Shown: positions 1 through 11,796 of the stretch, piece after piece
Numbering within the stretch: position 1 is the first letter of the stretch
Layout of the letters: each line of letters begins with the position of its first letter
Assembly: GCA_910890315.1 (NCBI GenBank)
Contig: CAJVGD010000001.1
Location: 868,001-932,000, forward strand
Direction of reading: 5' to 3'
Length of the DNA stretch: 64,000 nucleotides
Source of the DNA: Serendipita indica DSM 11827
Lineage: Eukaryota > Basidiomycota > Agaricomycetes > Sebacinales > Serendipitaceae
Made by a program: the position numbers and the translations under genes
The notes under the pieces: generated by a model
What the model was told of the DNA's origin: nothing
What the model saw: only the letters and a program-made list of their open reading frames with translations
Databases searched by the model: none

Positions 1-3000
1 AGATGTGAGGGGTGTCTCTTGCACAGAACTGCTATGCTTACGATCAAGGATGGGTTCCACCCATGGCCGGAATCGCCAACCAAACGCCTCTGCCATGGCT
101 TGAGTAAAAGAACACACGCGAACCGCTAGAGGTTTGATGAGTGAATGGTGATCAGAGCCCTTTGAGCTATACCATCAAACGATAATTCTTGATTATATTC
201 CATCATCTGATTTTCCTGGACCAAATACTTGACGATGAGGTCGCAAAACGGCCTCCGAGGGTCTCGGTTGCCCAAAGTGTACTGTACGAGTCAAATTCCG
301 ACTTGTTACAGAGACGAGAATTTATTACCTCCAAAAATGATGTCCAGATACTGAGCGTGTCAGTCTTCACATTCTGTCCGAGGATCTTGGGTAGTTGAGG
401 AGATAGCCAGTCTAATAGCACTGCTTGCGACCCAATTGGCCAGTTCTTTGTTCCTGCAGTTTTTGTGAGAATATAATCTCGTAGGTTTCAACCTATGTAC
501 CTCCAATTACGCCGGCTAGGAACTCAGCAGCGGCACGTTGTTTGTTTTGTTCACTGTCTGCAAGCAAGGTCTCGAGAGTGGGTCGGAAAGCTTCCCACGG
601 CTCATTTCCCAGTATTTGAACTGTAGATGAGTAAGGAAACGACCAAGGACCCGTGAGTGGAACTTACAGACTGTCTTGACAAAGGAAATATTGTCCCAGT
701 TGACGGATCCACTCTGTGTCTCCTCTGAGTAATGTGTTTTGATAGACTCCCAGGATGTGGGTTTGATCGCCCATTGGCGTAGTGCTTCAACGACAGGCGT
801 AGCTTCAGACTCGAGTCGATCCTTTAGGAGTGAGTCGGATGCAAGGAGAGCTTCCGAGGTTTTCTCCCACGCAAGCCAGCCTATGGATACTTAGTCATTA
901 CAAGACGGGGGGTAGCAATCTGTACCTGATGATACTTTATCATAGAGTAGCCTGGGTTGCCATTAGATCTCGTCATGGTAGGAATTTCTACGTACGGCTT
1001 CTCAACTGCGTGCTTCCAATCCAACGGCTTAGAAAAGGCATGGAGATACTCCTCCGTCGTACCAAGAGTCGGCTGATTGATGGCCACAAGCCGATGAAGG
1101 GGATTGCGATTGATTTGAAGAGAGATATCCTCGGGCTTGGTGGCTGACGACCTAACTTTAATGTACCGTAACATCTTCATAATTGCCCGTTGAGAGTACT
1201 ATGTGCCTGTGAGAATGTGAATATGTATGCTAGTGAGACTTACATAGCGCATGGATGGGTGGTTATCCGTTATCTTTGCAACAAGGTACTCCAACTGGGC
1301 GTCATTGTTGGTAACATCCTTTCGCACCAAGACTCGGATCATCCTAAGCGCGACGATGCTATACCGCCAATGGGTCGAGGAAGAATTTCCGATGCTAAGA
1401 AGTGCTGTCATCGACTCGTTAAGGTGCTCTTGGAAATTTTTTTTCCCGCTTCCTGCAATTTTCTATGTTCCTTTGAATGACCTCTCGGTCACGCAAGGCT
1501 TCCGGCACTGTTGCGAAGAGCTCTTCGGCGGCTTCTAGCAATGCCTTACTGTCCGTTTTGAAGACAGTCTGACAACGCTCAACGAAGTTGCTCAAAGCTG
1601 GTGTGCGTGAGTGATATTTTTACAGGACGCAAACGACCCACCATTATCTGCAATTGAGGAGAGAACGCTTTGAATAGAAGGCTACCAGAATGAGTAACTG
1701 CTCTTGCGATAGTCGTCACACAAACCTTCTCGTTGTGCTGGCACCCGAAAAAGTACTTGATGAACAGCGGGAGTTGTGAGGGCTCTGCGAAAAGCTCAAC
1801 GGACATCTCATTATTGATCAATCAAGTTACCTGTAACGGCGTACTTCCCTACTGTTGTGAATTGCCGAAAATAGTGAAAGTGAACACTCACCAAAGGCTG
1901 GGTAATTGAGCAGATATAGTGCTCCTTTCATACGATCGTCGTCGGTCCCCTGAACCAGGGATTTGTAGATTTGCGGTAGCACTCGTGTGCGCACACCATC
2001 ATAAACCTTTTGCTACGTGAGTGGGAATATATGAAATTCACCACAAACAGACCTCAGACACGCGAGCCAGGAGACTCTGGGCTGGCGCGCGAACTGGTAG
2101 ACGTAAGTCAAGGAGACAAGTGGTAAGAAAGGCGCCAACCAGTCGCATAAATGTACATCGACCACTCTGTCAGCTCGTCGATAATATCATTCTCAATGTC
2201 TGTCCGTATTCGCTCCATATTGTTGGCTCGCAACCGAGCGGCTTGGTAAAACCTGGTTAAATTAGTACGTATGGAAAGGATATGAATTGGCCGACCTAAG
2301 GCGAAGGATCCAAAGACTTCGCGGCCATTCCTGTTGGCCAGCATAGTTTCGAGCCACTAGGCAGAGTGAGACATCATTCAAGGCAGGGTATTCACTCACC
2401 ATTTCTATCATCTCCGAAACGATTTCTAAGCGTTCCCCAATCCTCAACGTCTGGAGCCCCATTCTCCAGCATATATGTACGGAATGAGCTAATCTGTGAG
2501 GGTTGAGGCCGTCTTATATACTGAATTCCTTTAATACTTACGACTGTGTGGATCGCATCGACCGTATTTTCCTCGCCTTGCTGACGAAGTGCTCTGGAAG
2601 CCCGAAGGAGAAACTCTACGAATCGTCGACGGTATCCCATAATCTTCACGTGTCTGGGATCCTTAGGGTCTCTCAAGGGATAGTTGACTTCGATCGGAAG
2701 TGTCCATGCAACCATCTCCGGAATACTTTGGCTATGCGAGGGTCAGCCACTATCCACTCCATAAATTGTTAAACACCCACGGAAGGTCCGTGTTGGCATA
2801 GTAGACGTCCTTCTCTTCCTGTGTAGCATCTTGCTTCATCAGACCTGCGATCCCGCTGAATGCTTCCTGAACAAAAGAGATGAAGCGGCAAAAGTCATTC
2901 CTCCACGCGGCATCACGGGTGGCGTTGCCTTCGAGCAATGCCTCGAGACGGCCAAGGGTAGGTGACACAACGTCCTCAAAGATCTCGAGGGCAAATGCGA

Positions 3001-6000
3001 TCTCATCTTGATTAGGAACATGCCACGAAATCTTTATAAACGAGTCAGTAAGGTCCAAATAAGGACAGTGGTATACTGACTGTGGCATCTCCCATAGGAT
3101 ACATCTTTCCCCAGTACTTGTGGTGCGAGTGCAAGAATGCTATAAAGGTCAGCCAGGGACGAAGGGGAACATTCAAGACCTACCAGTCCCGTGCCACTCC
3201 TCGACATTCACAAATCTCTCCTCGAGAGGATACGTATTTGTACAGGAAAGAAGGATGCTGTACAGTAAGCGGCTCGCCCACTGGTACCCTCTCTTGGAGT
3301 ACGCCTTCTCGACAAGAAGGTTCAGAATATCTTTGAGCTCCTCCTTGTAGGGGAGTATTTCTCGACCGTCCTTATGCATTGCACCTCGGAGAATCGCCAG
3401 GTCTGGTGCAAAGTTAGTGGGTATTTGGGCTCATTGCGATGACTGACTCCAGTGAAGCGTTGCATCAGAAGGTAGCGCGTCCGAAGAGGATGTCGTTCTA
3501 ATGTGATGGGGTTAGATAAGCCACTATGGTAGTTAGAAACGTGCCTCTGAGAACTGGCTCCATGCTCCAGTTCAACGCGAATGTTTCGAATGCAGTGTGG
3601 AAGGAAGCGGGCAAGCGTTTTCTTGGGATCTGCATTGGCGAGACACTCGATAAGCTGATGTATCGCTCGTAGCGCGTTGGGTCGAACGTGGCTTGTGGCG
3701 TACTCGTGCATCAAGTTGAGTACTAAGTCGAACAATGGCTCGGAAAGATGTTGACAAATAGAGTAGCACGTCGTTCCAACGTTGTCAATCACGGCGACTA
3801 GCAGACGAGTTTAGTGGCAATAGGCTTTATGATTGTATACATACCCTCATCCTCCCCACCTGCTCGCGTCCCTGGTTGCCCCTCTTCTGGTAAATTCTCC
3901 ATGAGTGTGATCACACGGTGAAACCACGAAGTGATAAAGTTTGAAAACGAAGACGTCGACTCCTTCACGAGAGCGTCCTCTTCATTATCAGGGAGGCGAG
4001 GCTCACTGTCGTTGGGAGTTTCGTCCCCGGTGAATCCAGTTGGGACACTAAAACTCGGCAAGTGAATCCTCATCGGCGTGGAAGCTCCACTATTCCGACT
4101 TGACGTTCCAGGTGTGGTGCTGAGTTGCAGAGGTGACGAAAAGCCGTGGCTAGTCGCCAACTGAAAGTTGAATTCTGTCAAATCGCCAAATTTGATGAAC
4201 TGGGCGATATCCTTGACGAGGGTTGAAGTACACAATGTCTTGTTAGGATCATTCTGTGATTTGGGTAAATATTTGGTCGTGTCACGAATATCATACTCAC
4301 CAAATCGATCCCAGGAATGAGAAGCTCGAGCACGGGCGCTATGTGCTTTGCTCCAGGGTAATACATCGCACGAGAGGTCAGACCACTACTGACAGCACCA
4401 AGTCCCTTTATGATAGCAATGGTCCTTTGGGTTTCCGTCAGAGTTTCGAGAGCCGTGACTGCTCTGTCGAGGATAGACGGCAAAATGAGATCAGGCTCCA
4501 TGCTTATCATCGATTTCAAGGCACTTTGAACGTTTCCTGTAGACGTGCTGTCTGATGAGAATATTGAGAGGAGACATACTGTCCGAAGACAGCGTACTAG
4601 CTCCCTCCGCATCGCCGCGGTCAGACGTCGTGACTATTTGGATGAGCATGTGTATAGGAGAAGGAACCAGATTGACGCACCTTTGGAACTTTGCAGTCTG
4701 GTTGCATCTCTTCATGCCACCGCTTGTTGAATTCGTAGACAATGTATTTGACAAATGCAGTGAGCTGCAAAGCAGTTAGATTTGATCCGAGAGATAATTT
4801 AAATGTCTTGCATCGTTGGTGTATCTTCCGCTGTTAGTCGGATGGAAGAAGCTCTCGCAGGATATGATCAACTTGGAAAGTGAATCCAAAGCTTTGGAGC
4901 CACCCAGATATTTCTTCTCTTTCAAACGCGTCTTCGACCCGAGGGATGTAGAGAAGTAGTCGGCTATCTTGCCCGGCGAACTACCTGGTAGAGGTGTTGC
5001 CATACCGGGACTGAGGGGAGTCGCAGCTCCCGATACAGGTGCTGGAGCGCTGTCCGGAGTCATGGAGTATACGATGATACGGGCGAGAGATGCTATTCTC
5101 CATGCACAGCGCGGCAGGCGGCCTATCTCAAAGCCTGCTTGACCGTCCACAGAGGGACCAGTCGTCAGAGATCCGGCATCCGCAAGTGGGATCTCTAAAG
5201 CAGTGATGAGAATCAAGGTCGTCACTGAAGTCGATACGCACCCATCGAGACGAGGCATTTGCACATGATAAAATTCCATTCGTCGTCTGTAAACATGCCG
5301 ACGTCCTTGTAAATTCCTCTCCAGTCGTCAACGTTGATCTCGTGTTTTGGCCAGCGGACTCGAGGTTCTTCTCCCCAGTCCATTGGAATCTTGTCGATCA
5401 ACTTGGGGTCGCTGACAGTTGGATCGACGTGGAGTTCTGCGAGCTTGGAAAGAAATGAGAGCATCCTTTCATCAAAGGCATAACTATTGACGGCCTCCCA
5501 GAGGCGCATCATTGTGGGCAGGTAGTACTGAGGATGTGAGAGGGGTAAGAATGTGACTAGATAGTATTGGTTTGCGAGAATGCGCTAATATATCTCGATA
5601 TTAGTCAAAAGAGGTATTTCACATAGTGATACTCACGTCTAAATTACTTCCAATGATATGTGGGATGAATTCTTCGAGCATTTCGTCGATACAAGCAGGT
5701 GAGAAGAACCTGCGGCTGACTTCTGCTACATAAGCCATATTATATGCAGTTTGACTACGAGAATAAGCTTCGATGCGCGAGCCTGCGCGATGCTTACCTA
5801 TATTCGAACTGGCGTCTCCGCAAGAAGAGATCACACGACAAGATTTTGTAAACGGGCCTCCATGGAAGCCGTAAATCTTCGATGCTCAACTTCTTTTTGG
5901 AGCGACTGAACATTGCAAGCGAGTCCATGCAAGCAGAGACGGTGTCTGCAGGCATTCCGGGCACAACACAAACTAACAAAGATGACCTTATGCAAAGACT

Positions 6001-6407
6001 GTGATAGATGTAGCGTACTTTGGTAGAAGAGTTTGACCAGGGCTATTCGCTTCTTCTTAGGTAGTGGGTACTTGAGCTCCATCCAACTGGGAAATCGTGA
6101 ATTCGAGTTAGATGTTACGATTAACCTATACTTACGCTGCCAACAAGCTGTCCCATTGCAATACTCCATATTCATAGTCCCGCGATTCGACAGCCTGTGC
6201 GAGGCGGGCAATGATGACGTCCAATCGTTTATGCATCTCTTCCTCGGACTCTATATTGTATGGGAGGCTTCTGGCAAAGTATTTGAGCTTTCGGGACGCG
6301 CGCTCCTCGTCCTTTACGCGGACGGGCGTCGGCGGGAGCCGACCTGGCGCGGTTCGCGCTAGATTCGACGGCGCCGATCTCATGAGATTGTCTGGTTTGT
6401 CTGACAC
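1..6407 (-). CDS. BLM10: Proteasome activator Blm10/PA200 (PSME4), 3' end beyond window
   Basis: Blm10/PA200 is a very large HEAT-repeat ring that caps the 20S proteasome core and opens its gate without ATP. The start at 6407 gives MSDKPDNLMRSAPSNLART, soon followed by the family-typical block LKYFARSLPYNIESE and then QWDSLLAAWMELKYP across the first intron. Further family blocks lie in later exons: VVPGMPADTVSA near 5950, MEPDLILPSILDRAV and YYPGAKHIAPVLELLIPGID near 4350-4500, and NVEEWHGTG around 3200. More than ten introns of about 50 bases interrupt it and the exons I joined stay in phase. The last readable exon near 60-110 encodes FGWRFRPWVEPILD and ends at a donor, so the C-terminal part lies outside the window. 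Family length is about 1,900-2,100 residues; most of it is here. Confidence 0.93.
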
Positions 6408-6774
6408 GGAATACGACGCAAAGTAGACAAGGCGAAAGTGTGGTGCGGTCCAAGTTATCTCACAAGCTCCACGACAAGAAATGAGCTAAACAAAGAGAGC
6501 TCAAGCCGAGACCACACTACCGGTTTCAAATGCGGCGGAAGAATCATTTAGATCACATTACACGAGGCGGAACGCGTGTTCACCCCCCTAGGTCATTCTG
6601 AGCAGGCGGCACCGCGATAGCCGGGCAATTTGGACAATTGTAGAGTAGTACAGAAGCCAATGGATTGCAAGGAAGCGTGTGCATGTACGTATACTTATTT
6701 CATGGACACGCGAATGCGACTATGGCGGGGACCGAGACGGAAAGGGCAGCAGACGACAAGACGATGAAGCAAGC
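6408..6774. other. Intergenic stretch between BLM10 start and eS27 end
   Basis: Holds the upstream region of BLM10 and the 3' flank of the eS27 gene, both on the minus strand. I see no further gene, RNA or repeat here. Confidence 0.5.
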
Positions 6775-7223
6775 TCATGCTTTTCGGCGGAACGAGCAAC
6801 CTGAAGAGTATGTCCATCAACAAGAGATCGAAAGGAGGATATCAAAGAGCTTACCCTCAGTCAGACGAGCCTTGCCACCAGTCGGCTGGCATAGCACCGT
6901 CGAGCATGCACTGCATAGAACAACGGTTTGAGCATGCGAGAAGACGGTTGTGATCGCAAAGCACCCTGTAGACGATGGCGGATTAGTCAAAGATGGTACA
7001 TGCAGAGAGCACACACCAGGGCACTTGACGTCCATGAAGTACGAGTTTGGAGATTGAACAAGTCGCTTGAGCTTGTGCTTTGACTTTTCAGCTTCGAGCG
7101 AGGGGTTGAGAAGGTCAACGGCGAGCGTCTTTTAGGAGCGATACAATGACCAATAAATGCATAAAAAAGGAGGAAACCACTCATCAGCGAGTTTAAATTA
7201 TTTAGGAGAGATCTACTGACCAT
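6775..7223 (-). CDS. RPS27: 40S ribosomal protein eS27
   Basis: Small-subunit ribosomal protein with a C4 zinc finger. Spliced from four exons (7223-7221, 7128-7017, 6965-6855, 6800-6775) it gives 83 residues, the normal family length, beginning [20 protein letters not shown] and ending [11 protein letters not shown]. The zinc ligands are the CPGC pair (CPG, then C across intron 2) and the CSACSTVLC block. [10 protein letters not shown] and [11 protein letters not shown] are family signatures. Exon 1 is the ATG alone: the donor GTCAGT follows it directly and the acceptor at 7129-7130 opens ACG CTC GCC. Homology of the second residue onward fixes this structure. Confidence 0.96.
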
Positions 7224-7504
7224 TTTGTGCGATTAGTTGCGCTTTTGAGAATCAAGTTTGGTGGCCGAGTACAAGGTTTAGATTGGAGCAACTTGCTTGC
7301 CCTCTACCCGTTTCAGTCGACCGGGCCCGACTCGAGTCATCGCAAATTCATAAGCGCCATTTACATCGATTATTCGATAATTTACATCCGAAAGGGTGTC
7401 CAATCTTCCAATTGCCTATACTGTACGTGTCTTGTGCTCGAGTGTATTTCCTGCATTCTAACACAAGATTTAGTGGATAATCTCGTGTCTATTTATCACC
7501 TAGG

Positions 7505-9240
7505 ATGTCTGTGTGTCTACGCAGGGCAGTGCCGTCTCCCAAACACATTCCAAGTGAGTCTGCCGGTCACCTTTACACTCGTCAACTCATTTCAAAAGCA
7601 AAGATACTTTCGAGAAACGCATCTAGTTCCACAAACCATGATCATATTGTTGTCCTGGGAGCCGGTATTTCTGGCCTGACGGCCGCTTTCCATCTTCGAC
7701 GTCGTTTCCCAGACATCCGAATCACCGTGCTAGACGAGCAAAACAGAGCAGGCGGGTGGATACAGTCCGATACAGTCGACTTGGGACCAAAATATGGCCG
7801 TGTTCTGCTCGAGGCAGGACCGAGGACATTGCGACCTGTTTCGAGACCACTACTGGAGCTGGTAAGCAAACATGGGTCCTAGCAAAGGCAAAGTTTTACA
7901 AAGTTCCAGGTCCACCTTCTCAACCTCGAGTCCGAGCTGATCATCACGCCAAAGTCTGCACCCGCAGCCACAAAGCGATTTTTGTGCCTCTCAAAGCCTG
8001 ATGGACAAGGTCTCAAAGCACTCCCTTCCTCGCCCCTCAACATGTTCTTCTCTCCATTCTTCTTTACATTGCTGCGTGCCGTTCTTACCGAACGTTATTG
8101 GCCCCCGAACCGCACGCAACCCATCCCAGTAGACGAGGAAAAGAAGGCCAGCCTTTCACAAAGCATGAAAGTATATGATGACGAGTCCGTCGACTCATTT
8201 CTCACCAGACGGTTCGGTCCAAAAGTCGCTCGACTCTTTGGAAGTGCCCTGGTTCATGGCATCTACGCCGGGGACTCTAGGAGATTGAGCGTTCGTGCCG
8301 CGTTTCCATCGCTGTGGGACGCCGAAGACAGAGGAAAGGGAAGTGTCATCACGGGTATTGTGCGAACGCCTAAAGCCGCAAAGAACAACGATGAATTGGA
8401 GGTTGGAAATCTTCCTACAATCATGTCCAACGCCTCCGTTTCTCTTTTAAAAACGGATTATCGACAATTTCATCCTCGCTCCTGCAGGCTCTTGCCGCTT
8501 CCAACGTCTCCTTGTCACTCAAAAGTAGAGTGGTCAATTTGCGAGCTCTAGAAAGCGGTGTAAAGGTAAATGCATCCTAGATAAAAGGGGATATTGATAT
8601 TCATGTCTCCTAGGTACAGCTGGAGGGCGCTGAATTTATCGAAGCGTCCCATGTTGTCTCCGCATTGCCACTTCCGCGACTTGATACATTACTACCAACA
8701 AATCAACGTCTACCCCATCTGTCATTCAACCCACGGTCAAATGTCAAAGTCATCAATCTCGTGTTTCCATGCAAACCCACCGACATCCACCCAGAAGGGT
8801 TTGGCTTCCTCATACCACGTCCAGCAGACGGGTATGATAATGCTCTTTCGAACATTCTGGGTGTCGTATTCGACTCTTGCGCCCTCGCAGCTCAGGACCA
8901 GCCCGGCCAAAACCCAATCACCAAGCTGACGCTCATGTGCGGCGGACCTTATGCGACATCTGTCACAGAAGTCTCATTGGATAATCTCATCGACCAACTT
9001 TTCAGTCACCTGAGCCGCCCAAGAATGGAGCCCATCCACGTGCGAGAGCATGACCAAAAAGAATGCATTCCACTCCCACTTGTGGGGCACCTAGAACGGA
9101 TGAAAATGACAAGGCGAATAGCCTCTGAGGCGCCGTGGAACGGTCGTTTGCAAATAATTGGGGCAGATGTTGATGGAGCGGGTATCGCAGATTGTGTAAA
9201 GGCAGGAAGGGTGGCAGCGTTTGAGCTTGCAAGAGGCTAG
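7505..9240 (+). CDS. HEM14: Protoporphyrinogen oxidase (PPOX), one apparent frame break
   Basis: Mitochondrial FAD enzyme that oxidises protoporphyrinogen IX to protoporphyrin IX, the penultimate step of haem synthesis. The N-terminus is rich in Arg/Ser like a mitochondrial presequence. It is followed by the FAD-binding motif VVLGAGISGLTAAFHL and by LLEAGPRTLRP, diagnostic for PPOX. The C-terminal motif GAGIADCVKAGRVAA closes the FAD fold. Introns lie at 7862-7909 and 8566-8613. Near 8438-8448 the frame changes inside the conserved stretch that should read ASV-FSFKNGL: the run GTTT needs one more T. All other blocks are intact and in phase. Either the assembly lost a base or this copy is broken; I favour the former because similar one-base losses occur in other genes of the window. 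Confidence 0.92.
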
Positions 9241-9653
9241 TGTAATCGGAACCTGTCCTGTCGGTTCCCTCATTCCTCCTCGCGCGACTTTTGTCCGCCA
9301 AATCTGGCTATCCGTGAATGCCTGAAGTTATTATCTCAAATCTATTCGTCTGACAAAAGAGATTGGGTCCCGGAATCAAGCCGTGCAAATGCCTGCCTTG
9401 GCCGGTCCTTAAAGATAATCCGAGTAATCGAACTGTTTCCCGGGCGACGTAATTGACGTGACCACAGTGAACAGTAGAAGATACGGTATAAGCAGATTCC
9501 TGATTAGGAGATTATGAACCTTGGAAATCTGGCTTGAACTATTTACATTCGAGACAATTCAATGTCAATTGCAACGCCTTTTAAGGCCAAGGTTTCGGAG
9601 ACGCCACTTACAACAATCAGAAATTAACTTGGTCCCGGGCTGCCATTGTGCCC
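9241..9653. other. Intergenic stretch between PPOX and the REX4-like gene
   Basis: About 410 bases between two plus-strand genes. It must hold the 3' end signals of PPOX and the promoter of the next gene. No further gene or repeat is visible. Confidence 0.4.
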
Positions 9654-10531
9654 ATGACTTTGCCACCAAAGTAGTAGGGACTCCATCGATTCATCAAAAT
9701 AATTCATTGTGCAGATACGTTGGACTTTGCTGTCAAAGTGTTGGGATCTCCACCGTCGGAAGTGTAAACATGCTCGCGTATGTGCACGATACTCTTCATG
9801 AAATAGTCTATAATAATATAATAATATCCAGGCGTGTCTCCCTTTGTGACTATTATGGCCGGAGCATCCTTGATACATTTGTACAGCCCACATCGACAGT
9901 GGTAGACTACCGAACTGCTACGACGGGTTTAACTAGACAGGATCTTGTTGGAAGTAAGTTTTAGTATCTCGCCATGACGAAAATTTGGAGCCAACAAAGC
10001 CCAACCAGCAAACTCCCTCCCATTTGAGGAGGTGCGGCAGCGAGTGGCCGCAATTATCAATGGCAAGATAGTCATAGGGTACGGAACACTCTTCGAATTT
10101 CCACCATCCTTTGAGATTTCTCAAGGTACTGCATCTGGAAAGACTTGAGCGTGCTCGGGCTCGCACACTCCAACAGCGACATTCGCGACGTAGCCCTTTA
10201 TGTCCCGTTCAGGAATGTATTCGATAGTCTCGAGCACATCGTACGCTTGCCGACAATGATGTGGGTTCTGATGGGGAGACGAATGGGTGAGGGGGTGCAT
10301 TCTCCTGCGAGTATACATCACATCAACGCTCAGCAACGCCAACTAACAGCAATATATAGATGGAGGATGCGCGTGCAGTAATGGACCTCTTTCGTTCCGT
10401 CGAAGACCAGTGGCAAGGTTATATTACCCGTCTCGAATGGCCCTGTTACCTTCCCCCTAATGCGTACGTGTCCCAGAGTGCCTCCAAACTATTCACGCTC
10501 AATCATCAGCTATCATGATTGCTTTCTCTGA
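9654..10531 (+). CDS. REX4/ISG20-type 3'-5' exonuclease-like protein lacking the DxE motif
   Basis: Member of the DEDDh exonuclease family close to Rex4, which trims structured RNA such as pre-rRNA. Seven exons can be joined in phase: 9654-9670, 9715-9777, 9832-9953, 10009-10078, 10126-10306, 10360-10463 and 10510-10531. The protein starts MTLPPKYVGL and ends PPNAYHDCFL. Family blocks are ARVSLCDYYGRSILDTFVQP, VVDYRTATTGLTRQDLVG, WKDLSVLGLAH, DVALYVPFRN and HSP-MEDARAVMDLF. Motif II Asp and motif III His/Asp are present. Motif I, normally LDCEMVG, reads LCCQSVG, so both metal-binding acids are replaced. The intron at 10307 needs a GC donor. A non-catalytic paralogue is likely; a decaying copy is the alternative. 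Confidence 0.78.
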
Positions 10532-10589
10532 AATAATAAGCGCTAGTATGATTAGGCCGATACATGAAGTATGTAATACATGCACTAGA

Positions 10590-11759
10590 TCATTCTTCGT
10601 TTTCCATTTCGAGAATTGCACGGGATCTCATAATTGCCCAGACGGCATCTCGTAGACCCTTGACCTTGCCGAGCATCTCTCGAATCTCCTCCAACCGCTC
10701 CATACACTCTTTACTATCCTCCTGAAGCTCTCGTATAGCCAGCATCGACCTCTTCACCAAATCAACTTGATGCTGTGGTGCGACAGAGATAATCTCTGGA
10801 GCGCCGGTGGGCGTGTGGAAATATTCCAGGCGCATGTGCGTCGGAAGTGTAAACATACGCATCGTGACATCCTGTGTCGTAAACGGGTCCAGTTCAACCA
10901 GACGATCATCGGGGATTGCAGGATACACTGGCGCGACTGGGGGTACGCTGTCCGCTCTTGCGCCATTCGTTAGTGGTTCCCGTCTGTCATCTCTGCAGTC
11001 ATTCTCGACTGTCGTTGCTCAGCAAGCAGCGCCTCTTGTTCTTGCATGATGGCGTGCCGTTTCTCAGAAGAGAGACGATTTGCGGATTCCGTGAGTGCGG
11101 ACCAGAATCGACCCAATGCGCGTGTCAAGGCAATCTCGCTCTGAATGAGTTCAGATGCGCTGCGTTCCAAGCTGTTTAAGAGATTTGAGCGAAACGACGC
11201 CCCGACGTTGGGATCAAAGACTGAGGATGTATACGAAGTATGTTGAATAGGAGCTGGTGTATACGGAGCTGTCATTGGCGGCGACGGTGATCGTAAATGT
11301 GGCAGAATTGGGTCTTGCTCGATGGGTTCGCCCGTGAATTCGGGGAGTATTAGCCTTAGACGTCTACGGGCCCTATCTTCTACCTGTCGTGTAGAGGGCG
11401 AATGATCAGCATCACAACCAAGTCTAAAAGTCGCACAGCTCGTACATCGTACTGGGCTCGGGTTGGTCCCCAGGCAGCCATATGTCCCCGTCGCACAAAG
11501 CGGGCTCCATGGAGATGCTTCTTTCCCCAGTTACCGTTTGCTGTACCTGGTGCTAGCTCGTCTGCATCTTCGTCTCTTGCGACGCCTGGATAGTACCACG
11601 CTTGACGGTCACTAGACGGCAGATGGGGACTCCACAAACCAGGTTAGCATACAAATGATCTGATTACAAGCTTTAGATGGCATACCTTGGCTCAATTGGC
11701 TCGTCAACGCGCTGTCTCTTCCTCGACGGGTTGACTGGATCTGAATCTGTTCGATTCAT
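10590..11759 (-). CDS. Coiled-coil nuclear protein, possibly Rxt2-like
   Basis: Four exons can be joined: MNRTDSDPVNPSRKRQRV, then the block WYYPGVARDEDADEL and KKHLHGARFVRRGHMAAWGP, then VEDRARRRLRLILPEF, and finally a C-terminal part with TTQDVTMRMFTLPTHMRLEY and helical, charged sequence ending ILEMENEE. Introns lie after the first short exon, within YD-VEDRA near 11380-11440, and near 10945-11000 (donor GTCGAG, branch site CTAAC). The ARFVRRG block resembles the N-terminal domain of Rxt2, a subunit of the Rpd3L histone deacetylase complex, but I am not certain. An Arg/Lys-rich nuclear-localisation-like stretch (PSRKRQRV) sits at the N-terminus. It is divergent from the next gene and shares its promoter. 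Confidence 0.6.
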
Positions 11760-11796
11760 TGACGGTGCAATACCTGGTTGGTTGTTGAATCCCTCT

